A stretch of 64,000 nt of DNA from Delphinapterus leucas. Taxonomy: Eukaryota; Chordata; Mammalia; Artiodactyla; Monodontidae. Numbering within the stretch: the first letter of the stretch is position 1; each line of letters opens with the position of its first letter. This document shows positions 43,866-55,759 of the stretch, piece after piece. Below the pieces are notes generated by a model that did no database searches, was not told the origin of the DNA, and saw only the letters and a list, made by a program, of their open reading frames with translations. Location of the stretch: assembly GCF_002288925.2 (NCBI RefSeq), contig NW_022097993.1, positions 11,925,071 to 11,989,070 of the forward strand, in the 5' to 3' direction. Position numbers and translations under genes: made by a program.

Positions 43866-46104
43866 AAAACATCTTCTACATGCTGATCTTTGATCCGTTT
43901 TTTGAGTTTATTTAAGCTTCGTTTGCTCTTTTTACCCTAGCCTTGGCGTGATGAAAATAATAGACTCTCAGAATTCCCCATTTGGGAGAATGTGGAATTG
44001 AGATGACTAATTAGCCTTGATGAATCCTGAAATACTGGGGACCCAGCAGTACATGACTTTCCAAGGGTGAAATTTGGCCCTTGTCACTTGGACCAAGTGT
44101 GTTTTGGCGTGTTCGAGAGAGCAGTAGCATCTGTTTGTTTATTTTATTATTATTTTGTATTGAATATGATCACTTGTAAGTGTTTCTACGAAGGGCAGGT
44201 ATTTAAAGCATAACACCAGATGTGCACAAATAAAAATATCCCCAGTGACGAGGACTTGATTGCTGTCATAACTCATCAGTGCTTCTGAAATTGTCTATTT
44301 TGTGGCACCCAGGATTATCATTTGCTGTGACTAAACCCTTGGTACTGTCCACTTCTTATCAAGGTATTTCTATGATGTATTTGATGAACATAATTGCATT
44401 TTATATTTATGAAACAGATGAAAAAGTCTGATGCAATATACTGGTATTTAAAAAGGCACCGTGGCCTACAGCAGCAAGAACAGCACTTGGACCATAATCC
44501 TCTAAAGAACCCAAGAGAAAGGAAAATAATTAGATAATTTTTAATAGAATGCTTATCTATGCATTTGTTTAATAATTTAAACATCTATGCTTCCTATAAT
44601 CTATATTTTTCCATGTTCTTTGAATTTTTCTAGTACCCAGAATGAAATAAACCCAACATCCCTATTTTTCCCTTTGAGCCCTCATTTAGATATTAGCATA
44701 TTCGATCAATAAAAAATATATGTTGTCATATCCATAGTATATTTCAAGAACTTGACCTAAAATTCTTGACGCATATTGGCTAAGTGGGTGCACTAATAAT
44801 ATTCAATATTCTATGAAGTTTTCTTAGTAGAGGTATAATAATAAGATAAAAACAGCTTAAACTTTCAGGTTCAACTCCATAATATCTAATTCATTGTATG
44901 CATTTTAAAAGGTGTCATTTTCCACGGGTACAGCTTGCATACCATCTGTTCGGCGAGGGGATATTTGGAGTCACGCCAGTTGGCAGCAAAAGCTATTGTT
45001 GAAGCTTAAATTTGGCACTTAATACCCTCCTTCTTATCCCTACCATTTATCCATTCATCCACCAATAAACTTACCTGAGCTAAGTGGATAGGTTTAAACA
45101 ATTCAACCATCCACAGAGTTTTTCTTTCTCTCAGACACAAAGTGACCCTGGAAGAATCTGCAGTAAAGATGTTTATCCCTCCCAATGCTGCCTGTGAATT
45201 TTGGAATAGAAAATGTTTTATCTGTCTATCTGGCTGGCTATCTCTATGTGTATATCTATATATAGATTTAAGATTTCCCGCTATGAAGTGAGGCTCCACA
45301 ACATAAAGCAGCAGTATCAGGAATGATGAGGCTTCTTGGTTGAAGGAAACTGATGATTTTGGAAAACGTGAGGGGGAAGGAGGAGACAGTCCATTTGCAG
45401 AGTAACAGATGTCTTAGAATGGAAATAGATCTTGGGTTTGGCAAGAATTCGTCAAAGCTTCAGAGGTAACCTCTGCTACCAAAGTTGACATTACCTTTCT
45501 TTGTCCAGCAATCAGTTAACTTCAGTAACACCAGAACTTTGGGCCAACAATCTGGCAGGGAAGCTGATTTAACTCAGAATAAAGATATTAACGTTTAGAC
45601 AGAAACACCCTTAGGTTTTATGTGGTTATAAAATTGTTTTAAGTAATGCAAACAAATGAAAAATTCAAATTAGATATTGCAAATGTTATTATAATTTCAG
45701 TTTCTTCTTGGTAATAATACATGCCTAGCGGTGCCTTTGCTACTTGGCCTCTGACTTCCTAAAAAACTGCGCTACATAGGACAGAGCAATAATCAAACAG
45801 AAATGCATTTAGTCCTTTCCCACGGATATATCTACATTTGTTTTTCCATTTGTGCTTCCAAAACATAAACTCTCACATGGATTTTGTTGAATTATTTCAC
45901 TAGGAATCTGGTAAGTATATGCCTTGTACTGATTAGGTATAAGGACCTTATTTTGAGACTAGACACAGAGAAACACTGTATCAATTTATTAAGTACATGC
46001 ATGAAACCATCTTTCTCAGCTTTGCTTTTGATAGTGACACACTCTGACTGCTATACTGTGTATCTATATAGTGAAACACATCGATGTCCAGAGAGTGGGG
46101 CTTT
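43866..46104. other. Longest stretch without recognised repeats
   Basis: About 2.2 kb of AT-rich DNA where I recognise neither repeats nor coding signal. A short run of TATCTATATATAG lies near 45250. It is either unique sequence or relics too old for me to see. Confidence 0.45.
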
Positions 46105-46280
46105 AGGATTAAAAGCATGGGCTTTGGAGTAAAGTAAGTTTTGACAGATCTCAGCTCACCAGTTATTGGCTATAGGACTTTGGCAGAACTACTTAATCTG
46201 AGTGTCAGTTTTCATTTGTAAAATGGGGAAAGTAATTATACCTACATCAAAGATAGAATTAAATGAATTGTGTGTGATGA
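46105..46280 (+). mobile_element. MIR relic
   Basis: GGATTAAAAGCATGGGCTTTG, ACTACTTAATCTGAGTGTCAG and TTTGTAAAATGGGGAAAGTA follow MIR on the plus strand. Confidence 0.75.
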
Positions 46281-46576
46281 GTATTTTTCTTCTGTGGTCA
46301 GTTAGTTTCCTTTCTTGGCTTTTTGTCTAACATCTTATTGTTTTACTTATTGATAATCATGTTTTGTATATAATGCTAATAACATTATTATATTTGTGGT
46401 GAACAATCATTCCCAATTCATAGCCTTGCATTTTGTTTATGATATTTTAAATGTGCAGTTTTAGAATTTTGATGTTGGCAAAATTGCCTTATCCTCTCTG
46501 GATTATTTCTTCCATTGTGCTTTACAGTAAGAAAGTCTTTCCTTAGCTAGAGACCAGGTCCTCCTAGATATACAAA
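46281..46576. other. Unassigned, possibly old L1M
   Basis: AT-rich with weak resemblance to old L1 ORF2 in reverse. Not certain. Confidence 0.3.
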
Positions 46577-46690
46577 CAGTTGATCTTTGAACAACGCCAG
46601 CGTAAGGGACGTCCATCAAACTCAGAACATGTAGTACTCTCGTACGTATTTATCAAAGAAATCTGTGTATAAGTGGACCCGTGGAGTTCA
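46577..46690. mobile_element. Tigger/pogo-type relic 1, truncated
   Basis: The left terminus CAGTTGATCTTTGAACAAC and the near-terminal word GTGTATAAGTGGACCCGTGG are joined by a very short interior. The right terminus is missing where a CA repeat starts. A non-autonomous derivative. Confidence 0.6.
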
Positions 46691-46713
46691 TACACACACA
46701 CACACACACACAC
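46691..46713. repeat. (CA)n microsatellite
   Basis: A pure CA run between two Tigger-type relics. Confidence 0.9.
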
Positions 46714-46840
46714 GGTCATTCCTCAGTATTCACAGGGGATGTCAGGACCCACCCATGGGTACCAAAATCCATGGATGCTCAAGTCCCATAGTTACCTTAT
46801 CTGCTGATTCTGCACCCACAGATAAGGAGGGCCGACTGTA
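46714..46840. mobile_element. Tigger/pogo-type relic 2
   Basis: CGGTCATTCCTCAGTATTCAC on the left and AAGGAGGGCCGACTGTA on the right form imperfect inverted ends. TACCAAAATCCATGGATGC and ATTCTGCACCCACAGATAAGG are typical internal words. Most of the interior is deleted. Confidence 0.65.
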
Positions 46841-46859
46841 TATGTATTTCTTGTTTTTA

Positions 46860-47230
46860 TGCTTCAGTTTAACATTTATTTCTTCAATTTATTTATAATT
46901 AGCATATGATGCCAGATGACACCTTGAATGAATGTTCTTCCAAACAATTAGTCAATTTACCCAAAGGCAAAAATCTTCCCACATCTTCATGTATTTAAAA
47001 TAATACAGTAAGTTCTTATTTTGCTAGGATTGACTTCTAAGTTTTGTTTTTTTTTTTCTGTTACACTGGTCTCTCTGTTAATTCTTCACTGCTTAAAATT
47101 TTCTGTTTATAGCATCTGGTATGGTCTTCCTTCATTAGACATTATCAGAACTTTGAACTTTTTTCCTACTGTTTTTCCAGATGTGTTTTAGACTTTGTGT
47201 AATGATTTTATAATTTTATTTTTTATGTTT
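46860..47230 (-). mobile_element. Possible old L1 ORF2 relic
   Basis: Diverged words such as TATTTCTTCAATTTATTTATAA and TAATTCTTCACTGCTTAAAAT suggest reversed L1 ORF2. Low certainty. Confidence 0.35.
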
Positions 47231-47314
47231 TGAAAATGTAGTAGCTGCACAAGCAATAGAGCAGAGAGTAGATATTCCTACCAACCCTGACTCCTACGTT
47301 TTCTTCCCCTTGCA

Positions 47315-47495
47315 GTTGCTGTGTGTAAGAAGTTAGGCATGTTACTTAATCTCTCTGCCTCAGTTTCCTCACCTGGAAAATGGGGATAATAATTGTACCT
47401 AACACACTGAACTTCTTTGATGATTAAATTATATAACTAAATTGTTTAGAACAATGCCTGGCCTATTGTAAATGCTCTGTAAAACTTAGCTGTTT
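47315..47495 (+). mobile_element. MIR relic inside L1M
   Basis: AGGCATGTTACTTAATCTCTC, TGCCTCAGTTTCCTCACCTGG and AGAACAATGCCTGGCCTATTG are a good MIR match. Its 3' end is split by CHR-2 copy 10. Confidence 0.85.
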
Positions 47496-47496
47496 T

Positions 47497-47699
47497 GATT
47501 TTTTTTTGCGGTACACGGGCCTCTCACTGCTGTGGCCTCTCCCGTTGAGGAGCACAGGCTCCGGACGCACAGGCTCAGCAGCCATGGCTCACGGGCCCAG
47601 CCGCTCCGCGGCATATGGGATCTTCGCGGACCGGGGCGCGAACCCGTGTCCCCTGCATCGGCAGGTGGACTCTTAACCACTGCACCACCAGGGAAGCTC
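47497..47699 (-). mobile_element. CHR-2 SINE (copy 10)
   Basis: Minus-strand CHR-2 with TSD AAAACTTAGCTGTTTT at 47481-47496 and 47700-47715, inserted at the 3' end of a MIR. Confidence 0.93.
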
Positions 47700-47872
47700 A
47701 AAACTTAGCTGTTTTTATCAGTAGCAAAGTTTCTTGTAAATCCTTCTAGAGATAGTCTATGCTGATGAAACGTGCTTTATTGCTTTATACAAACAAATGG
47801 AAGCAAAATGTGTACATTCTTCTGCACTTTTTAAAAAAAAAATTAAATAGATCATGCAGCTCATTCTCTATC

Positions 47873-47912
47873 AGTATATATGTATTATATATATATATAA
47901 TACATATATACT
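47873..47912. repeat. 40-bp perfect palindrome (AT-rich)
   Basis: AGTATATATGTATTATATAT followed by its exact reverse complement, with no spacer. It lies within an old L1 relic. Confidence 0.9.
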
Positions 47913-48640
47913 TATCTTTTCTTTTTAATTCCTTCATAATATATTATTGTATAAATATATTTTTTATTTAAAAAAATCTATTGCTAATGAATATTTAGAT
48001 TGCTTGCAGTCTTTTGCTACTGTAAACAATGTGGCAATGAATGATTTCATCTTAAGCACATGTGTAAGTATATTTGTTGATCAATTCCTAGAGGTACAAT
48101 TGTGGATCAAAGTGTATGTTCATATTAAATAGTAATAAATCTTTTTGATTTGACCTCCATAGATATTATATTCACTTGTACAGACATCAGTGATGTGTGA
48201 CAGATTCTGTGTCAATACTGTATTACTAACACAAGAGCTTATCAGGCTTGGTCTTTGTTAGTATGAGAGGTGAAAAATGTTGTCTCATGGTTTTAATTTG
48301 CAGTTGTTTAACTATGATTAAGGTGATTTCCTCTGATATGCTTTAAAAATTATATTTATTTTTATTTGAGCAGTCAATGAATGTCTTTTGCCCATTTTTA
48401 AAATTAGAGTTTTGCTCTTTTTTATATTGATCTATAAGAACTTTTGGAATATTAAGAATATTTGGTCTTTGACATGTATGTGGCAAATATATTTTTTCCG
48501 TCTCTTCACTTGTCTCCCATGGTTCATGAATTTTTTTGAGGTGTAGAAATCTAAAGTTGCTCTGTGTGTCAGGTTAATCCATATTTCTTTCTGTGACTTC
48601 TGGGTTTTGACTTCTCTTTTGTGTCAAGGTCTTGGTAGTA

Positions 48641-48984
48641 GGTCACATCTGTTGTTCCCTACATTTTCTGGGTGCTATTCAGGAGTGAACTCAGGAGAAT
48701 TAAGGGTTAGGAATAAGATGTTCAGCTCTGATGGTGATCCAACCCAATTTAATGGGTTTTAAGGCATGCCACCAGAAGATTAAAGTAATGGAGTCAGAGC
48801 AAGGTAATCATCGTCATGTCCATCTGTCATGAGAATGAGCTTAGTGTCTTCCTCTCTAGATAAGGACTGCTTGCTGGTGAACTGCTAACCCACAGGCCAT
48901 AAGATATAAGCTATCATTTTCTCCCATTTGGTGACTTCTTTTCTTTGGGCAAGTTGCTAAAAGTGGAATTTTAGACCCAAGAAT
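48641..48984. other. No gene or repeat recognised
   Basis: A break in the L1 relic with GC-balanced sequence, possibly an old LTR piece. Not assignable. Confidence 0.35.
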
Positions 48985-49690
48985 AGGGATATTCTTAAGG
49001 CCTTTGACACCTATTCATATACTATCCTCCATAATTTGTAGAAATTTGTACCAACAATGGATGAGAGTTCCCTTTCCTAGAACCTTTGTTGAATTTTTAA
49101 AATCTCTCCCAATTTGTAGGTAAAATATAAAATTCCATTAATTGTGTAACTTGTATTTTTTTAATTGCTAGTGAGGCTAAAATGTTTTTGCTTATTGTTT
49201 TTATGTTTTTAGAAATGATTATGTACTTAAATAATTTCAAAATTTTATGGTGTTTGACTTTTTATTATTGATTTATAAGTGCTCATTATATATTGTTTAT
49301 TAATCCTTTAACTGTCATCTAGTGTACTGATTATTCAACAATCCAAATGTTCTCCTGGGTTCTCTTAAAATATATGTATATCACATATTTATACTTAATT
49401 TTTACATATCATTTTACCATTTTTCTCTTACATATAAATGCCTATAAAAGATAAATGTTTATATAAATATAAATAAATGCCTATAAATATGCATTATTTC
49501 TTTTTAGATTTTAGATAACAATATGACTATAAAGGACATTCATTTCCTGTGGCATATTGTTTTGAAATTTGTTTTAAAAATAGTATAATTATAAGTCTCT
49601 TTGTTAAAATTTTAGTGTAAGTTTTAGAAGTTCTACCCTTCTAACCTTGTATTGAGTGTTAAGGACATTTTGCCTCTGTAATGTTGCTCC
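48985..49690 (-). mobile_element. Old L1M relic
   Basis: CCAACAATGGATGAGAGTTCC, GATTTATAAGTGCTCATTATA and TTGAATTTTTAAAATCTCTCCC are diverged reversed L1 ORF2 3' words. Confidence 0.5.
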
Positions 49691-50124
49691 AGATGCTTTC
49701 TTTTATTAAGAACTCTCAGGAGGAGTGACATCAGCATCATGGTGATGCTGTCTTTTTCCCTTCAATTTACAAACAGTAAAACATCCATAACTCAACAAAT
49801 GTTCCTCTGTCCAACACACTAGGACACCAGAGAATTCCACACATTCATACTTCTGAAGGTGGGTGTATTAGAATATATGAAGGAGGAAAAGCTGAGGAGA
49901 GCCCACAACCTAGGTAACCCTAGACACAGCAGAGGCACCCACTGTCCTGGTGCCCCAGGTGGTGACACCAGTGACAGCAGTGATACTGGCAGCAACAAGG
50001 CACCAGGAACCATGGAAGCTCAGGTAAAACAAGGGCACCAGGTGACATTTCTGGCAGAGGCAATGGAGGGTAGAAAGTGCAGATGAGGAAACCTAAGTAA
50101 GAGAAACCAAAAACTTGTGCTATA

Positions 50125-50138
50125 GCGCCACCTACTGA
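50125..50138 (-). promoter_or_regulatory. CTCF-like binding motif in the L1MA 5' region
   Basis: On the minus strand TCAGTAGGTGGCGC matches the CTCF core consensus CCASYAGRKGGCRS at 13 of 14 positions. It lies upstream of the ORF1 remains. Orientation is opposite to the motif at 19345-19358. Binding is inference. Confidence 0.5.
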
Positions 50139-50187
50139 AAAATAAAGATATCTAATTATCAAGCTGTTGAATTGTTAGAATCAAGTG

Positions 50188-50190
50188 AAA

Positions 50191-50221
<31 letters not shown>

Positions 50222-50223
50222 TA
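50188..50223. repeat. (AAAAC)n run
   Basis: AAAACAAAAAC-type repeats expanded in the L1MA 5' region. Confidence 0.8.
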
Positions 50224-50247
50224 AACCCCTCTGCCTAAGGAAGAAAG

Positions 50248-51180
50248 GTGTTCACTACTTCAAATGCACTAAAAGAGAAACAACTTATCAAGCACATGAT
50301 AAAACATGGTATCACAGTATTACAAAAAGAAAACGATAATTCTCCAGAAGCCAAACTTAAATTTACAGAATATTGTGATCTAACTGATAGAGAATTCAAA
50401 ATAGCTGTCATGAAGAGACTCAATGAGCTACAAGAAAAGTCAGAAAGAAAGTTCAGTGAGCTCAGGAATAAAGTTAATGAACAGAAGGAGTACTTACCAA
50501 AGAGATGGAAACAATAACAAGAACCAAACAAAAATTCTGGAGCTGAAGAGCTCAATAAATGAGATAAAGAATGCATTAGAAAGCACTGGAAACAGAGAAG
50601 ATCAGATGAAAGAGAGAATTAGTGAACTCAGTGATAGAAATGATACAGGAGAAAAGGAAAGAGAACTCAGATCTTAAAAAATTAAGAAATTCTACAAGAG
50701 CTATCCAACTTCATTGGGAAGTTCAGCATAAAGATAATGGGGATCCCAGAGGGAGAAAGAAGCAGAGACTTTATTTAAAGAAATAATAGCTGAGAACTTC
50801 CCAAACCTGGGTAGGAACTGGGTATGCCAGTCCAGGAAGCTAAGAAAACACATAATTACCACAATGCACAAAGACCATTTCTAAGACACATTATATTAAA
50901 ACTGTCAAAAGTCAATGACAAAGAAAGAATTTTAAAGTGGCCAGGGAACAAAGGATGGCTTTCTCAGCAGAAACTCTATAGACCAGGAGAGAGTGGAATG
51001 ACGTACTCAAAATATTGAAAGTAAAAACAGTCAACAAAGAATATTCTATCCAGGAAAGTTATCCTTTAGATATGAAGGAGAAATAAAGGCTTTCCCAGGC
51101 AAACAAAAGCTGAGGGAGTTCATCACCACCAGACCTGCCTGACAGGGTATTTTGAAAGGAGCTCTTCTCCCTTAAATGAA
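50248..51180 (+). pseudogene. L1 ORF1 remains
   Basis: ORF1 encodes the L1 RNA-binding, coiled-coil trimer protein. Here 50248-50517 is open for 89 codons (DREFKIAVMKRLNELQEKSE, a coiled-coil-like heptad region). The frame then shifts, with the next stretch at 50423-50677, and homology to the RNA-binding C-terminal part continues with stops to about 51180. At least two frame breaks are visible. Non-functional. Confidence 0.75.
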
Positions 51181-51699
51181 AGGGCAAAAGTACAGAAAAC
51201 TTTAAGTAAGGTGATAAATAGAGAGACAGAATCAGAAAATCGAAACTCTATATCAGAAGAGGTTGTTAAACACTTAATTATAGCATAAAGATTAAAGGGA
51301 GAAAAAGCAGTAAAAATAACAATAGTTACTTCAATTTGATAACAAACTCCCAACATAAAAAGAGATTATTTGAGACAATAAAAACATAAAAGAGGAAGAG
51401 AAAATGGATGGAACTTGTATAGGCAAATAAAGAGAAATTTTTATCAGCAGAAAAAGGACTATTTTTATCTATGACTTTTTTTTGCATAAAAGGACTATTT
51501 TTTATATAAAAGGACTATTTTATACAAACCTCATGGTAACCACAAAACATAAATCTAGAGCAGAGACAGGAAACATAGAAAAGAGGGGAACCTGAAAAAA
51601 ATTATAGAAAACCACCAAACTAAAATGGCAAACAGGAACACAAGGACAAAGAAAAAATGGAGATACAGAGCAACCAGAACACAAAAGACAAAATGGCAC

Positions 51700-53936
51700 A
51701 ACTAAGCAACTAAGTCCTCACCTATCAATAATCATCCGAATTGTAAATGGATTTCATTCACCAGTCAGAAGACACAGAGTGACTGGGTGGATTAAAAAAC
51801 AAGATCCAAGTATATACCTCCTCCAGGAAACACACCTCAGCTCTAAAGACAAACAGAGGCTCAAAAAAGAAGGGATGGAAGATGATACTCGAAGCAGATG
51901 GCAGCCAAAAGAAACCAGGTATAGCCATTCTCGTATCAGACAAAATAGACTTCAAGCCACAAGAAGTAACAAGAGACAAAGATGGACAATTTATGATAAA
52001 GGGGGTAATGCATCAAGAAAGTATAACAGTTATTAATATATATGCACCTAACATAGGAACATCAAAATATATAAAGCAATTATTGCCAGACCTAATGGAA
52101 GAAATGGACACTACACAATAGCACTGGGGGACTTTAACACCCCACTTACATCAATGGATAGATCATCTGCACAGAAAGTCAACAAGGAAACAGCAGCCTT
52201 AAATGAAAGATTAGACCAGATAGACTTAATAGATTTATATACAACATTCCATCCAAATGCAGCAGAATACACATTCTTCTCAAATGTGCGTGGAACATTC
52301 TCAAGGATAGAACATATGTTGGGACACAAAACAAGTCTCAATAAATTTAAGAAGATTGAAAGCATATCCAACATCCTTTCTGTCTTCAGTGGTATAAAAC
52401 TAGAAATCAACTGTAAGAATAAAGCTGGAAAAATCACAAATATGTGGAGACTGAGCAACATGTTGCAGAAAAACTATTGGGTTAATGAGGAATGAAAAGA
52501 GAAGTAAAAAAATGACTGAAGAAAAATGAAAATGAAAATACAACATATCAAATTCTATAGAATGCAGCAAAAGTGGTACTGAGAGGGAATTTTATAGCAG
52601 TTCAGGCCTATGAAACTCAAATAAACCATCTACCATTACACCTAAAGGAAGTAGGTAAAGAATTAAAAAACAGAGCCCAAAGTCAGTATAAGGAAGGAAA
52701 TAATAAAGATCAGAGCAGAAATAAATAAAATGGAGACCAAAAAAAAAACAAAAAACAAAAACACACACATGAAAGATAAATGAAACTATGAGCTGGTTCT
52801 TTGGAAAGATAAACAAAATTGACAAACCTTTAGCTAGACTCACAAAGGTAAGAAGAGAGGAAACTCAGATAAATAAAATCAGAAATGAAAAAGGAGAAAT
52901 TACAGCAGATACCACAGAAATACAAAGGATTATAAGAGAATACTATGAATAGCTATCCACCAACAAATTGGTCATCATAGAAGAAATCAATAAATCCTTA
53001 GACTCGTACAACCTTTCAAGACTGAATCATAAAGAAATAGAAAATCTAAGTAGACCAATCACTAGTGAGGAGATTGAGATGGTAATTTTAGAAACCTCTC
53101 AAAAAACAAATATCCAGGACCGGATACCTTCCAGGTGAATTCTACCAAACATTCAAAGAAGATTTAATACCTATTCTTTTCAAATTCTTCCAAAAAAATT
53201 GAAGAGGAGGTAATGTTTCCTAACTCACTTTGCATGGTTAACAACACCCTGATACCAATACCCGACAAGGACACCACACACACACAAAATTACAGGTCAA
53301 TATCTCTGATGAGCATAGATGCAGATATCTCAACATAATATTAGCAAACCAAATACAATACATTATAGAATCATACACCATGATCAAGAGGGATTTATTC
53401 CAGGGATGTAGGATGGTTCAAATCTGCAAATTAATTAACATGACACGTCACATTAACAAAATGAAGTATAAAAATCAAATGATCATCTCAACAGATGCAG
53501 AAAAAGTATTTGACGAGATTCAATACCCATTTATGACAAAAACTCTCAACAAGGTGTGCATATAAGGAAAGTACCCCAACATAAAAAAGGCCATATACAA
53601 GAAACCCACATTTAACGTTATAATCAATGGTGAAAAACTGAAAGGTATCTCTCTAAGATATGGAACAAGGCAAGGACGCTCACTCTTGCCACTCTTGTTC
53701 AACATAGTCCTAGCCACAGCAATTAGGCAATTAGGGAAAAGAAAGGCATCCAAACTGGGAAGGAAGAAAAACTGTCATCATTTGCGGATTACATATGTAT
53801 AAAACCCTAAAGACTCCACCAAAAGAACTATTAGAAATGTTAAATGAATACTGTAAAGTTGCAGGGTAGAAAATCAATATGAAAGTCTGTTGAATTTCTA
53901 GGCACTAATAACAAACTAGCAGAATGAAAAATTAAG
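51700..53936 (+). pseudogene. L1 ORF2 5' part: endonuclease and RT remains
   Basis: ORF2 encodes an AP-like endonuclease followed by reverse transcriptase. Endonuclease landmarks are visible: WIKKQDPSIYLLQETHLS (51786 on, catalytic Glu in QETH), GDFNTPL (about 52129-52149) and SRIEHMLGHK (about 52300), where the usual Asp of the D-H pair is Glu. In the RT part TRQGRSLLPLLFNIVL is readable, but the catalytic FADD box reads FADY (53781-53792), losing the second Asp. Stops and frameshifts are frequent. It stops at 53940 where another L1 inserted. Confidence 0.8.
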
Positions 53937-54432
53937 AAAAGAATCTCTATGTCTTCTTTGGAGAAATGTCTATTTTGGTCTTCTGCCCAGTTTTTGATTG
54001 GGTTGTTTGTTTGTTTTTTGATATTGAGCTGTATGAGCTGTTGTATATTTTGGAAATTAAGCCCTTGTTGGTTGCAACATTGCAAATATATTCTCCCATT
54101 CTGTAGGTTGTCTTTTCATTTTCTTTATGGTTTCTTTTTCTGTGCAAAAGCCTGTAAGTTTGACTAGGTTACACTTGTTTATTTTTGCTTTTATTTCCTT
54201 TGCCTTGGGAGACTAATCTAAGAAAGTATTGCTAGGATTTATGTCAGAGAATGTTTTGTCTATGTTATCTTTTAGGAGTTTTATGTGTCATGTTTATATT
54301 TAAGTCTTTAAGCTATTTTGAGTTTACTTTTGTGTATGGTGTGAGGGTATGTTCTAACTTCATTGATTTACATGAGGCCATCCGGCTTTCCCAACACCCC
54401 TTGCTGAAGAGATTATCTTTTCCCCATTGTAT

Positions 54433-54621
54433 ATTCTTTTTTTAAAAAACTTTTTAGTTTATATTGGAGTAGAGCTGGTTAACAATGTTGTGATAGTTTC
54501 AGTTGCACAGCAAAGTGACTCAGCCATACATATACATGTATCGATTCTCCACAAACTTCTCTCCCTTCCAGGCTGCCACATAGCATTGAGAGAGTTCCTT
54601 GTGCTATGCAGTAGGTCCATG
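54433..54621 (-). mobile_element. L1 3' end nested in the inverted L1 half
   Basis: On the plus strand, T run, TTTAGTTTATATTGGAGTAG, AACAATGTTGTGATAGTTTC and GCTATGCAGTAGGTCC: a different L1 3' UTR subfamily. It splits CCCATTGTATATTC and CTCCTTTGTTGAAG, which are adjacent in L1 ORF2. The TSD is too decayed to define. Confidence 0.75.
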
Positions 54622-54955
54622 TTTGTTACCTCCTTTGTTGAAGATTAATTGACCGTAGGTGTGTGGGTTTACTTCTGGACTCTTTATTCTGTTCCATTGA
54701 TCTGTATGTCTGTTTTGTGCCAATACCATGCTGTTTTGATTACTGTAACTTTGTAGTAGTGTCTAAAGTCTGGGAAGGTTGTGCCTTCAGCTTTGTTCTT
54801 TTTCTTCAGGATTTCTTTGGCATACAGATGGCCAACAGACACATGAAAAGATTCTCGACATCATTAATTATTAAAGAAATGCAAATCAAAACTACAATGA
54901 GGTACCACCTCATACCACTCAGAATGGCCATCATCAAGAAGTCTACAAATAATAA

Positions 54956-55303
54956 ATGCTGGAGAAGGTGTGGAGAAAAGGAACCCTCCTACACAGTTGG
55001 TGGGAATGTACATTGGTGCAGCCACTATGGAGAACAGTATGGAGGTTCCTTAAAAGACTAAAAATAGAACTACCATATGATCCAGCAATCCCACTCCTGG
55101 GCATATACTCAGACAAAACTATAATTCTAAAAGATACATGCACCCCGATGTTCATTGCAGCACTATTTACAATAGCCAAGACATGGAAACAACCTAAGTG
55201 TTCATCAACAGAGAAATGGTTAAAGAAGATGTGGTCTATATATACAATAGAATATTACTCAGCCATAAAAAAGAATGAAATAATGCTATTTGAAGCAACC
55301 TAG
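54956..55303 (+). pseudogene. L1 ORF2 C-terminal fragment
   Basis: A 115-codon plus-strand stretch ([60 protein letters not shown]) from the direct half of the twin-primed L1. No catalytic domain. Confidence 0.82.
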
Positions 55304-55759
55304 AGATAATGATACTAAGTGAAGTAAGTCAGACAGAGAAATACAAATATCACATGATATCACTTATATGTGGGTTCTAAAAAAAATGATACAAGTGAAC
55401 TTATTTACAAAACAGAAACAGATTCACAGGCATAGAAACAAGCATATGGTTACCAAAGAAGAAAGGGGTGGGGAGAATAAATTAGGAGTTTGGGATTAAC
55501 AGATACACATTACTATATATAAAATAAATAAACAACAAGGACCTACTGTGTAGCACAGGGAACTATATTCAATATCTTGTAATAACCTATAGTGAAAAAG
55601 AATCTGAAGAAGAATATATATATTCTTTATACATAAATATATAAATCTGAATACAGATAATATACAAACATGTATATATATGTATATCTGAATCACTGTG
55701 TCATACAGCTGAAACTAGCACAACATTGTAAATCAGCTATACATCAATAAAAAAAAATC

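Larger units (their letters stand above)
47240..48640 (-). mobile_element. Old L1M (L1MC/ME-like) 3' UTR and ORF2 end
   Basis: CGTTTTCTTCCCCTTGCAGTT, then after the MIR and SINE CTTGTAAATCCTTCTAGAGATAG, TTAGATTGCTTGCAGTCTTTTG, AATTCCTAGAGGTACAATTG and ATGGTTTTAATTTGCAGTTG. The order matches the old L1 minus-strand 3' region. No open frame. Confidence 0.65.
53947..55750. mobile_element. Twin-primed (5'-inverted) L1 nested in L1MA ORF2
   Basis: 53947-54828 is L1 ORF2 on the minus strand. 54829-55750 is the following L1 sequence on the plus strand, with 3' UTR and A tail. In L1 sense order the two halves join without loss: the inverted part ends at the motif before ACAGATGGCCAAC, and the direct part begins with it. 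An approximate TSD AAAAGAATCT / AAAAAAATCT (53937-53946, 55751-55760) and the resumption of L1MA ORF2 (CTCATTTACAAACTC) fix the site. Another L1 3' end is nested at 54433-54621. Confidence 0.83.
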
